Shown: positions 34,725 through 47,136 of the stretch, piece after piece
Layout of the letters: every line of letters starts with the position of its first letter
Numbering within the stretch: position 1 is the stretch's first letter
NCBI RefSeq assembly: GCF_042453785.1
Contig: NC_091665.1
Coordinates: 29,971,001-30,035,000, forward strand
Origin: Malus domestica
Lineage: Eukaryota; Streptophyta; Magnoliopsida; Rosales; Rosaceae
DNA length: 64,000 nucleotides
Reading direction: 5' to 3'
The notes under the pieces: model-generated
Told to the model about the DNA's origin: nothing
Seen by the model: only the letters and a program-made list of their open reading frames with translations
The model's database searches: none
Translations under genes and position numbers: made by a program

Positions 34725-35755
34725 TTGGCTTTTTAGCCAAAATGGTCCTTGAGATTTGCAAAACACATCACTTTGGTCCTTGAGATTGAAAATCAATAGA
34801 AATGGCCCCTAAGATTGTCCACCATCCATTATTTTGGTCATTCTGTTAAAAACTCCGTTAAATGTCTCGAAACTCTTGGCTGAAAGTTTGGGCAATTTTC
34901 AAAGTTTCATAACTCAATCGTTTTTTAACCAAATTCGACCCATAATATACCAAAATTAAGATAGGAAAGTGTTGAACAAGATTATATGTATATGGAAGCC
35001 CAATGGTTGACAGCGATGGTCGGAAAATAGCCTGAAAGGTGACTGGTCCACGGGAAAACTGGAAAACTCGCTAGAAACTAGGTAAACTTTAAACGTTCAT
35101 AACTTCTTCAATACTCAACGAAATCGAGTGCTTCAAAAATAAAAATCATACTTCTCAATAAGAAGAAGAGAATGGTACCTTTTTCAAAGGCTAATTCGCC
35201 ATGGTTTGGCCGAAAAATGGCTCAAAAGTGGCTAACTCGAGACCAAGATAACCACTTTCGAGCCGTTTTCCGGTCAAAACACGGTGAGTTAGCTGTCGAA
35301 AAAGATACCATTCTCTTCGTCTTATCGAGAAGTATGATTTTTATTTTTGAATCACTCGATTTTGTTGAGTATTGAAGAAGTTATGAATGTTTAAAGTTTA
35401 CCCAGTTTCCGGCGAGTTTTCCAGTTTTCCAGCGGACCAGTCACCTTTCAGGCTATTTTCCGGCCATCTCCAGCAACCATTGGGCTTCCAAATGGTATAA
35501 TCTTGTTCTACACTTTCCTATCCTCATTTTAATATATTATGGGTCGAATTTGGTTAAGAAACGATTGAGTTACGAAGCTTGGAAAATTGCCCAAACTTCC
35601 GGCCAAGAGGTCCAAGACACTTAACAAGGTTTTTAACGGAATGACCAAAATAATGGATGGTGGACAATCATGGACCATTTTTATTGATTTTCAATCTCAA
35701 GGACCAAAGTGATGTATTATGCAAATCTCATTGACCATTTTGGCTAAAAAGCCAA
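34725..35755. mobile_element. Foldback element: 1 kb near-complete palindrome
   Basis: Two arms of about 500 bp are inverted copies of each other: TTGGCTTTTTAGCCAAAATG at the left end against its complement at 35736-35755. Matching continues inward to about 35240, leaving a loop of only about 20-40 bp. The arms carry many mismatches and some indels. The tips are themselves palindromic (GGCTTTTTAGCC). Flanks ATAAATTAA and ATAAATATT could be a decayed 9 bp target duplication, which would fit a MULE-type foldback. No coding capacity. Confidence 0.8.
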
Positions 35756-35759
35756 ATAA

Positions 35760-36230
35760 ATATTAACAACCTCCCTTAAACTGAATGTTCTTCGGACAAT
35801 CAGTTTAAACAAAAACCTCAGTCTTTTCGATGCTTCTTCCAGCAATCATCCAAGTCTCCTTAAACTGATTTCTACGGAAACAGTTTAAGACTAAACTTCA
35901 CTTTAGTCCAATGCAACTACACAATTCATGTACAAGTGCTCTTGCTGTACTGATACTTGACTAGAGCTTCATTGACATTCTTAACACCAAACTTGATATG
36001 AACTTGATGCTGTTGCAACAAATCCATCATGGTTCCTTTGCATTCTCTATGCTCTCGTGCTATGCAAATATATCCATCAGCCGGATGCCGCTTCATTCCA
36101 TGCTCTCAAACCTCAATGTTCACCTCTCTTGCCTTGTATTTGTTGATGTGCCTAGCCACCAACCCTCTGCTCATGACATGATTTCAAGGCTACACTCATG
36201 TTATGGCATACCCGGCTACTCACGGGTGTG
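35760..36230 (-). mobile_element. Possible internal 3' end of an LTR element
   Basis: On the minus strand a polypurine-like tract (CAGTTTAAGGGAGGT) is followed by TGTTAATATTT, as at a 3' LTR boundary. Upstream an open stretch (HPADGYICIAREHRECKG..., near 35920-36100) has no domain I recognise. The downstream sequence would then be an LTR interrupted by the foldback element and the LINE. This is inference from one boundary only. Confidence 0.3.
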
Positions 36231-36384
36231 ACAAATCAGCCCCATCAAAGAATGACGACTGCCTTGTCGTCCGTTTGTCTCCTCCATTTTGGCCATCCCT
36301 CTTTTGGCCTCCGAATGCCATCTCAACATCCGGCTTTCATCCCTGCTGCTGCCGATGATCTGTAGTGGTCCTTGGTCCAAAATA

Positions 36385-37165
36385 TGCACCAAGTCATCAC
36401 TATCTCCGTCCTCAACCTCACAAACCACCTCCTTGGTACTCAAATTCCCAAAATTCACAACCTGTGCAGAAGCATACCTTCATCCTGGTACCACTTCTGA
36501 ACCCGGTCGCGAATCTTTTGCGAAAGCCTTGCACTCACCTTCCCTTGTTCTCTCACAATCAGCAACAGCTCCCTCTGAACAGGCGCCGGCAACAAACACG
36601 GCCTCGCCCTATGAGTCCTTCTCTTGTAATCCTTCTCCTGGATCCCAAAATACTCGAGCTTTTCCTAATCGGTCATGCCCGGGTCCATTTCGATTTGCTT
36701 CGAATGCGCCATCACACCCAATCAAAATTTGTCCGCCGACCGCCATGTGCTCTCTGTAGACGAAATCGTCACGCCCAGAGTCCCATCTGGGTTGGGGTGG
36801 TCTTCCCTTCCAAATCGATCTTCTCGAACATCCCGCAATTGGCTAAGGTCTCGAGCTCCTTTTGCAACTGGGCTTTGGTGTAAACGCCGCAGGGTCTGAG
36901 GAATACCGTGAAGAACGAGTCTTCGGTGCCGACGATGCTCCACGGCCGCCGATCGGAGAGCAAGATCTCGGGGACCTTGTATTTCTTGAACCCACTGAGC
37001 TTGTTGAGCTGGACAACAAAGTTGGCCGGTAACCCATGCGAGTCCCACTCTTGGGATCTTTCGCCATGGCCGTCTGAACCTTGGAACCCTCCCATAACCA
37101 AACGCAGGATAGAAGGGTGCAGCAGGTATGAAAGGCCTCCTGGACTTCCTCAGGAGTACATGATA
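36385..37165 (-). pseudogene. TOC75: TOC75 (chloroplast outer-membrane translocon) pseudogene fragment
   Basis: Minus-strand frames give segments typical of the soluble POTRA part of TOC75: WDSHGLPANFVVQLNKLSGF, YTKAQLQKELETLANCGMFE, then after a frameshift PDGTLGVTISSTESTW, later EKDYKRR, LSQKIRDRVQKWYQDEG and VNFGNLSTKEVVCEV. In plants this protein forms the preprotein channel of the chloroplast outer envelope. The transit peptide, POTRA3 and the beta-barrel are absent. Frameshifts near 36795 and 36480 and a TAG within the MTD.EKLEY segment make it non-functional. No introns appear between the matched parts, so a processed copy is likely. It is joined directly to a PABN fragment. Confidence 0.85.
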
Positions 37166-37397
37166 ATCAACATTACCAACATAGATGGATCTAGAATCCA
37201 CCTCCTCTTTCTCAGCCTGAGATGCAGAACCACTCCTGGAATCTTGAACAGTGCCCATCTCCTTCTCGACCTAGGCCGGCACGTAACGGAGAGCGCCGGC
37301 CTCCTCCTCTATCCGAGATCCCTGAACGACATGTCGACGTATTTTCGCCGTTGGGGATCTCGGCACCGTAAACCTCGTGCTCCTGTTGTTTCTCCAT
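37165..37397 (-). pseudogene. PABN: Nuclear poly(A)-binding protein (PABN) 5' fragment fused upstream of TOC75
   Basis: The minus-strand reading starts MEKQQEHEVYGAEIPNGE, breaks by frameshift, continues VEKEMGTVQDS and SQAEKEEVDSRSIYVGNVDY, and after a 1 bp deletion CTPEEVQEAFHTCCT. That is the start, coiled-coil end and first part of the RRM (RNP2 IYVGNVDY) of plant polyadenylate-binding protein 2/PABN, which controls poly(A) tail length in the nucleus. A TAG lies before VEKE. At about 37165, within the RRM, the sequence changes to TOC75. It is a pseudogene; a leader-like stretch continues upstream to about 37600. Confidence 0.85.
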
Positions 37398-37675
37398 AGC
37401 TCTCCGATATGCTCTCCATCGCTTCGCCTCTCACTGGTTTTCCCTCCATCTCTGCTGAGTCTGCTCTCTCTCAATCTCGTTAACACTCTGATCCAACAGT
37501 CTAACGGCCGGATGACTTTAAAGCATCCAGAATCACCTTCATCTGATCTCTCTCTCATTAACTCGGTCCGCTTCACAAAAAGGCTCCAATTCAGCAACAT
37601 GCAGCTTCCCCCACTTCTTATACAACAAATCTCTTTTGTTGCAATAAGGTTCCGACATTATCAAACCACAATCTC

Positions 37676-37830
37676 TTTTAGTTTTAATATATCAGAACTT
37701 TTCTCTCATTTCTGCATGTTTTTCTTCTTTAATTAATTTCCAGACTAGGGTTTCTGGGTTGTTTTAGTTTTAATATATCAGAACTTTTCTCTCATTTTTG
37801 CATTATTTTTTCTTTAATTTGTGTATGGGA
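37676..37830. repeat. Unit B copies of the 82 bp tandem repeat
   Basis: Two units containing TTTTAGTTTTAATATATCAG, against three in unit A. Confidence 0.7.
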
Positions 37831-38214
37831 CCCTGTGGATCGCTTAGATTTTTTTTAAAGAAAGAATCTCTTGTTTTGATGCACAATTGCACATTTTATT
37901 AACCAAATCCGAATTAGAGACACAAAAGCCAAAAGTGTGCACACATGAATCATTCATTCTATGTATGAAAAAGCAGAAACAGTGAAACATTAAATTAAAA
38001 CCAGATAAGCAAACCACATATATAGATTAAAAATACAAAGCGAAATACACAGAATTAAGTACTTTTGGGAGGACTTTAAAAGAAAAGGTACTATTGGGAG
38101 GAGTAGAAAAGCTGCTGAATCATATGCATTACAATGGTGTTTGATATTGTTTGAGGTGATGAAGTGAGAATTAGAGATCTATTAGGGTTTTGGGGCTTGG
38201 GATGCCAAAGCTAA

Positions 38215-38448
38215 TTATGAGGAAGGAGGACGGTGAAAAAATGAGCCAAAGTAGACTACTAAACGATCAAACATCATGCGTTTCACTGATTTTCTCTTGG
38301 CGGGAAACACACTCCGTACTTTTGGCTTGAACCATGAGTAGTATTGCGTCTCCTGCAGAACCATCATCTTTATTTCCCGATCATCTGGATTCTTCTGCTT
38401 CTTCATCCCTTTCTCTTCAGCCTCTTCAATATTTGCCCTCACTGCCAT
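38215..38448 (-). CDS. Short conserved ORF, unit B copy (77 codons), function unknown
   Basis: Paralogue of the 89-codon ORF in unit A. It has the same start (MAVRANIEEAEEKGMKKQK), the basic FPAKRKSVKRMMFDRLV core and the same frame throughout. It stops after HRPPSS, where the unit A copy runs on for 12 codons. About 15 of 77 residues differ and no indel interrupts the shared part. A short (GA)n leader precedes the ATG. No membrane segment or known domain is seen. Whether it is expressed, or is an exon of a larger gene, cannot be told from the sequence. Confidence 0.5.
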   Translation of the reverse strand: MAVRANIEEAEEKGMKKQKNPDDREIKMMVLQETQYYSWFKPKVRSVFPAKRKSVKRMMFDRLVVYFGSFFHRPPSS

Positions 38449-38610
38449 CTCTCTCTCTCTCGTGTAACGTATATGTGTATGTTGTTTCGGTTGCGGGTTT
38501 CTTTGTTTTGGTTGTGGGTTTCTTGCTCTAAGAAGAGGGGGTTTAAATAATGAAAAAGAACAACTAATGATGATATGACTAGATGAAAGGACAACCCAAA
38601 AATCAACTCA

Positions 38611-38989
38611 GGAAACAACGACATGCATGAGGACGAGACAAATAAAATCACTTTCAAAAATGAAAGTGGGATGCATTTACAAATGACACGTGGTTTTGGT
38701 GGCCCACTGCCCATACTTTCATTGGAGTTTCTTGCACTGCCCACTTGCGGGAACATGATATTTTGGGAAGATTGATTAGTATTTTCAAACCAACTAACAA
38801 CTAGAAAAAACATGTAATATTGTCAATATAAAGAATATACGGAAGAAAGTGATTGAGTTTGAGGAAAAAGGTAACAAAAAGCTATATGAAAGTGGTTGTA
38901 AATCTTCATCCTTTAAGGAGACATCAAAATTGCAATTTGGACTATAACAAAGTCTCAAGTTTATTTGTGAATCCACTCTATTATTCAAG
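38611..38989. other. Unit B sequence at the Helitron position, no gene seen
   Basis: Short intergenic sequence that corresponds in position to the Helitron-bearing part of unit A. It has no Helitron ends. Confidence 0.4.
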
Positions 38990-39416
38990 ACATTTGATAT
39001 TTATCAAGACAAATTTATGGCATACAATTTCAACATACATATAGATAAATTCATTTTTTTGCAAGAATCAAATATAAGACATGTCACTTACAAGTGAAGG
39101 AATATCATTAGACCATAGTACTAAATAGCAAATCAACAGTAATTTTGAAAATAAGTGTTTATAGGTCAGTTTCATAATTGGATAGATGAAAATTTTGAAA
39201 ATAAAAATGATAAAGAAAAAATAGTAATTATGTGAGGAATTGTTCCCATTATATGAGATAATTAAAAATACATACCAACTGAAATATGGATAGTTTAATA
39301 TGCATAATTTTATTTATATAGTTTACTTTTGTTTCAAACCTCGGCGGTTCAAGGAAATTTTTTCATTACGAAGATACAATGCGTAAATTTAAAAGAATTA
39401 AACATATTCATTTTGA

Positions 39417-39630
39417 GTTATATATATTATTGGGCTTTTGACATAAACTTATGTGTCACTTTCTTTTATGCCTTTATTGATTTTTTTTTACAAATAATAA
39501 AATAATCTCACGAAATATATTTGTTATATATATTATTGGGCTTTTGACATAATCTTATGTGTCACTTTCTTTTATGTCTTTATTGATTTTTTTTTTACAA
39601 ATAATAAAATAATCTCACGAAATATATTTG
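39417..39630. repeat. Tandem duplication of about 106 bp
   Basis: Two consecutive copies begin at 39417 and 39523 (each starting GTTATATATATTATTGGGC) and are nearly identical. Unit A holds one copy (about 20577-20680), so this arose in unit B after the segmental duplication. Confidence 0.9.
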
Positions 39631-39631
39631 A

Positions 39632-40157
39632 TGGAGTTTTAATGAAATGGGCCTCTAATTTTTTTTAACCAAAAATCATCTAATAACTTTATTTAATAAA
39701 AAAACTTGAATTTTAATGAAAATGAAAAAAAATTAATATAATAAAAAATTAAAAAAGCTTACACTATTTCTACAATTGTTCACACTATTTCTAAAATTGA
39801 TCACACTATTTCTAAAATCAATGCCACTAAATCTAGAAACAACGATACTATTTCTAAAATCGATGACATTATTTCTACAATCGGTGCCACTAAATCTAGA
39901 AACAACAACACTATTTCCAAAACAACGACACTATTTCTAGAATTGGTGCCATACGGTGAAACTATTTATAGAAATAATGGTCACTATTTTTTGTAAAATT
40001 AATTTACAAAATTATACTTTTAAAAAAACAATCTCAGTATTATATCAATGTGTCCTTTTTTAGACAATTCCACTTAATAATAATTTCAATTTAATATTTT
40101 AAATTTTGATAAAAGCAAGTTTTAAAATAATAAATCAACAGAATAAGTTCTAATTTT

Positions 40158-40208
<51 letters not shown>

Positions 40209-40790
40209 CTCTAAAATTACATTAATGAACCCCTCTTTGTCAATCAAAAGATGATGAAAAGACATCTTTATCTTCTATCACAACAAAATAGTTAAGGACA
40301 GTAACATAATTTTACATTACAAAATTTTACTTTTTTTTTAAACCTCACTTGCATATAAATTTATCATCTCTAAATTTGTTTTTTTTTTTTAAATAACCTA
40401 CCTCCCACTCTCCTCACTCACAAGTTCTTTCTCACTCTCTTCCTCTCTCACTTTCAATTTAACAACCAAATTTAAAAAAATTCACACACCGTGTGGGCAT
40501 GTACTAGTATATATTTTTATAAAGAGAGAGAATGAACATGAAGAGAGAAGAGAGACAAAGGGGTGGGGGCCATGTGGAAGATGACAGAGGAGAAGTGGAC
40601 GGATGGAGGAGAGAGTGGAGAGAGGGAAAGAAAAAGTTGGGGGCGAGGAAAAGAAGGGAGGGAAAGAGAAAAAATAGTAATTGAATTGTTTAATGTTGAG
40701 TTTTGTGTTAATTATTAAATAAAATTATTAGATAGTTTTTATTAACTCTCACAGTTTTGAAATTTTTTTTATTAGTTTTCTTTATATTTA
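39632..40790. mobile_element. Non-autonomous DNA element with CACTATTTCT subterminal repeats
   Basis: The left end reads GGAGTTTTAATGAAATGGG then TTTAACCAAAAATCATCTAA. The right end, read in reverse (40690-40790), repeats the pattern with AATAAAAACTATCTAATAA. Inside the left end, 39757-39985 is an array of CACTATTTCTA(A/G)AA units. The same termini and repeats occur near 2.6 kb and 57.7 kb. The interior has AC/AT microsatellites and no transposase. The sequence is absent from unit A, so it is an insertion. Confidence 0.6.
40158..40204. repeat. (AC)n(AT)n compound microsatellite
   Basis: About 9 AC units followed by about 14 AT units. Confidence 0.9.
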
Positions 40791-40881
40791 AATTATGAAG
40801 AAGACGGACGGTTTGAACTCGGGATATGATGGGTTGAAGAAGACGACCACATCCCCTAAGACCAATCTAGCATTACTATGA

Positions 40882-41734
40882 CGTGTTTACGAATCCGTAA
40901 TCAGAATGAAACAAGGAGTCCGATTCCGATTACGATCACTCTTCTGTTTACTGAAATTAAGATGAATCAATAATGTGTGGGACCTACACGAAAAATGGAA
41001 TTCAATTCTTGAAAACGGAGGAATTGGACTCCCTCCATGGATCAGGTAATTGAATTCCCGGAGGGTGAGGGAATCAGGAATGCATTTTGCATGCCTAGTA
41101 TGCCCTCTTATCAATCTGCCTTCAAGAGATCGCATACGAGATCTCGTCTTCGTCGTTCTGGATCGTCGTCGTTCAGGAGGCGATGGACCAAAGGCTTTGA
41201 CACCGCCGACACACACCGTCGTTCAGGAGGCGATGGCTCATCGTCGTGCGACGTCGCTTTGACGATTGCGACCTTGGTGATGTCGATGCTCGTGTGGTCT
41301 TGACGGCTCCGATTGGTTTCTGCATTCATTCTTCTGCGCGGTTTGAAGGTCTTGACGGCTGGGAGCCGTTCTGCGTTTTTTCTTCTACGGGATAAGAAGA
41401 TGGATGTGGCTTTGTTTATGGCTTTTAATTAGATTATAATTTAATTTATACACAATTAATCAATAATGGACATTTTAACTCTTTACTTTAACTAAATAAA
41501 TAAAAGTAACTAATAAAATGCATTTAAACATAAATATAGAATAAAATATTTGATTTGGAACAACATTTTAGTAATCATGCTGGTTTATGTTCCGATTCTA
41601 CTGAATTAGTAAACAATTTTAGTCAACAACTTCAACAGGAATCTGATTCTGATTCCGCCTTATTTCAATTCCTCCTCAATCCAATTTCTCCTCAATTTAA
41701 TTCCTCTCAATTTAATTACGGATTAGTAAACGCG
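40882..41734. mobile_element. DNA element with CGTGTTTACGAATCCG-type inverted ends
   Basis: Inverted ends CGTGTTTACGAATCCGTAAT and, read in reverse, CGCGTTTACTAATCCGTAAT bound 853 bp that interrupt the match between units A and B. The flanks (TACTATGA and ACTAGTGA) may be a decayed 8 bp duplication, fitting a hAT-type element. A GC-rich block at 41.04-41.40 kb inside has overlapping ORFs (88, 70 and 72 codons) with CGTCGTTCAGGAGGCGATGG repeated twice. It may be captured host sequence, but no parent is recognised. Confidence 0.6.
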
Positions 41735-41744
41735 CCACTAGTGA

Positions 41745-42576
41745 TTATTGATTTCTAGAAACTTTATATAAGAATCTTATAGACAACTTTGAATTGAATT
41801 AAAATCATTAGCATGGAAGGGAGGGAAGCTTCCTGGACAATATCCCCATAGATGTGAATGAAGTGACATTTCCAGGATGAAAAATACTCCAGATAACGTG
41901 TTAGTTTTGGTTCCCACTTAATGGATAACATCCTATTACGTTCTCAACGAAACGCATGCAGTGACACCAACTTTTCTTCTTCTTCCATGCATCTTCCTTG
42001 AGTAACATTCTTTATGACTAGATGTTTGAGGACCAAGGCATTGGCTTCTGTGACACAACTCAAACAGTAAGTCCATATTTTCTTTTACCCACCAACCATG
42101 GTAGCCGAAAGAGTGGATTGGAAGAGGAAAAAAGAAGGAACCAGACCTAGATAAAAGAATAGTAAAGAGGAAAAACAATCAGCAACTTTTGAACAATTAG
42201 GATTGAAGTTCCAATTTGTTTTCGAGTCCACATATCTTGCCTGAATTGATGCAACCTCAACTTCATTCATCTAGAACTTTATAACCCTAGATTTACGTAA
42301 TGGTTATGAATCATTCTCAGTTTTTTTTAGTAAGTACGGTAGGGCAGATCGGTACACAACGTTGTGATTTGAATGCTTGAACGTTTTGTTTTGGTTTTGG
42401 AAATTTACAAAAAAAATATAAACCCTTTAAAAATCAAAGTAAACGTGGAGACCAGGTCATTCAAAAGAAAGACGAACCTATAAGAACAAAAACATAACAG
42501 AAAAAAGCCGAATATTCGCAAACTTAACAAGATTTAGGGAGCTTTATTAATTAGGCTTCGAAATACATCCCAGTCG
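41745..42576. other. Downstream flank of the thiolase gene
   Basis: Shared with unit A (20750-21290) with several indels. No coding signal; short ORFs of 61-80 codons are not conserved between the two units. Confidence 0.5.
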
Positions 42577-42580
42577 GGTA

Positions 42581-42586
42581 TTTATT
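42581..42586 (-). terminator. Poly(A) signal of the thiolase gene
   Basis: AATAAA on the minus strand, about 65 nt past the stop codon. The unit A counterpart is altered. Confidence 0.5.
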
Positions 42587-42650
42587 TTGATGAACCAACA
42601 AAATTTACCAAGATGCTCTATGTAACTTCGTTTGGCAAAATATTGTTCCT

Positions 42651-45652
<3,002 letters not shown>

Positions 45653-45688
45653 CTCTCTCTCTCTCTCCCTCCTCTCTTTCTCTCTCTA
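45653..45688. repeat. (GA)n-rich leader of the thiolase gene
   Basis: A CT-rich tract on the plus strand directly upstream of the start codon, i.e. a GA-rich 5' UTR on the coding strand. Confidence 0.8.
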
Positions 45689-45765
45689 GAAAATGGAATG
45701 CAGAAAGCTCTCCTTGATCAATACAATTTGTTGAGCAGCAAAAAAAATATGCAATGGTTTGTGGG

Positions 45766-45773
45766 AATTTATA
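45766..45773 (-). promoter_or_regulatory. Candidate TATA box of the thiolase gene
   Basis: TATAAATT on the minus strand about 115 bp upstream of the ATG, which leaves room for a 70-90 nt leader. Assigned by position and sequence only. Confidence 0.45.
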
Positions 45774-45779
45774 GGAATT

Positions 45780-46065
45780 ATGATTAATAAGATCGACCCT
45801 TGAAATTTCCAAGTAAGGACTTGACCAAAGAGACCAACCCACTTCGTCAAATTGCGAAATGGAAGGGCACTGAAAGATGCCAATATTATACTCCATTTCA
45901 GAAGACCACGAGTAAGCCACCAATCACAATAATTCCCACGTTTTCCACTGAAACCAACCACAGCGACCATATACATTTTTGCTTTTTCATTCTTCTAGGA
46001 AAATACAAGGAACCAAACCAACAACTCTCACGTCTTTCCACTATTGTTCTTTTTTTTTTTTTTTT
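45780..46065. other. Upstream intergenic region of the thiolase gene
   Basis: No gene seen; overlapping ORFs of 92-100 codons on both strands lack similarity. Confidence 0.4.
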
Positions 46066-46073
46066 TATGGATA

Positions 46074-46185
46074 ACCCCATTTTACTTCTAACACATCTTT
46101 GATAATTTCTGTTCGTTGATCTTCTTCAATTCATCCGATCCGACGGTTGAAAATTAAAAAGATGCGTGAGAAGTAAAATGGGGTG
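46074..46185. mobile_element. hAT-like MITE, 112 bp
   Basis: Inverted ends ACCCCATTTTACTTCT (left) and AGAAGTAAAATGGGGTG (right) are flanked by the perfect 8 bp direct repeat TATGGATA (46066-46073 and 46186-46193). The 8 bp duplication fits the hAT superfamily. Confidence 0.75.
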
Positions 46186-46193
46186 TATGGATA

Positions 46194-47136
46194 TCACACC
46201 CTTATCGAGAATTGATTTATGCATGTTGTGTGTTTTTTTTTTAAATGAAACTCTCCATAGACTTTTTGAGTATACCATGCAATAGCTCAGTTGATGCCTC
46301 TCCCCCAACAACCTTCAGGTTTTTTTTATGTGTTTTGACAAAACGCATTTTGGGAACGAATATGAATTTCCCCACTTGAGGCCAATTTAAAAACGTTTGG
46401 TGGGTGTGAATCCACTTGAGGCCAAAATCATTGACTCAGGGGGCTGCTGTGCAATTTCGTTTTCCATACTTCTTTCTCAAAAAATATTAAAAAAAAAAAT
46501 ATTTTAAATATTATTATTATTAAGAGGAGAGGAAGGTTCGAAATGAGGAGCTTAGATAACGCATGAATTGGAATACAACTCACTATCTACAAAGATATTT
46601 GACCACATGCTTAATCAAAAATCGAAACTAGGGCACAATAAATAGACAATAAGCCATATATAACACGGTTAGGTACTCCTTTACTGTCAATTAGTGTCAC
46701 TCCAATTCTATTTTTATTAAAAAATTATAATCGGTTTTATTTGTACATATATCTCCTAGACGAAGAGCCATCGTCATCAAAGGTTGGTGAACGCACATTT
46801 TATAAATCAATAAGAGAGAAGGACAAGGTAAAAGGTAAACCAGACAAAGTCCTATCATTTCTGTGTAGATATACATATGGACAATCGTTTCTCCAGCAAA
46901 AATACATTGACACCAAACTTAGCAGAAAAACTGTCGATCGCCTCTTCCCAGCATGCTAGTATGACCCGGTGTTATTTTACAAAAGAATAAAAAAATTATG
47001 TAGTCTTTTATCAACAGAAGAGCAGATCAATACATCGACGAATTGTGGGGATGAATTGATTGCCGTCAAAGTTTTGATCATCAACCGGAAGGGTTTCCGT
47101 TGGAGATATTTATAATTCTGGTACCTGGCAAGAATG
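46194..47136. other. Intergenic region between the kinase 3' end and the thiolase promoter
   Basis: No supported gene. A short local repeat (CCACTTGAGGCCAA twice near 46373 and 46411) is present. The right part would hold the kinase 3' UTR. Confidence 0.45.

Noticed and set aside
36365-36883. 172-codon plus-strand ORF, the longest there
   Set aside because: It is the antisense shadow of the TOC75 pseudogene, which reads recognisably on the minus strand.
45800-46102. 100-codon ORF upstream of the thiolase gene
   Set aside because: Low complexity at its end (poly F), crosses the MITE boundary and has no similarity or splice context.
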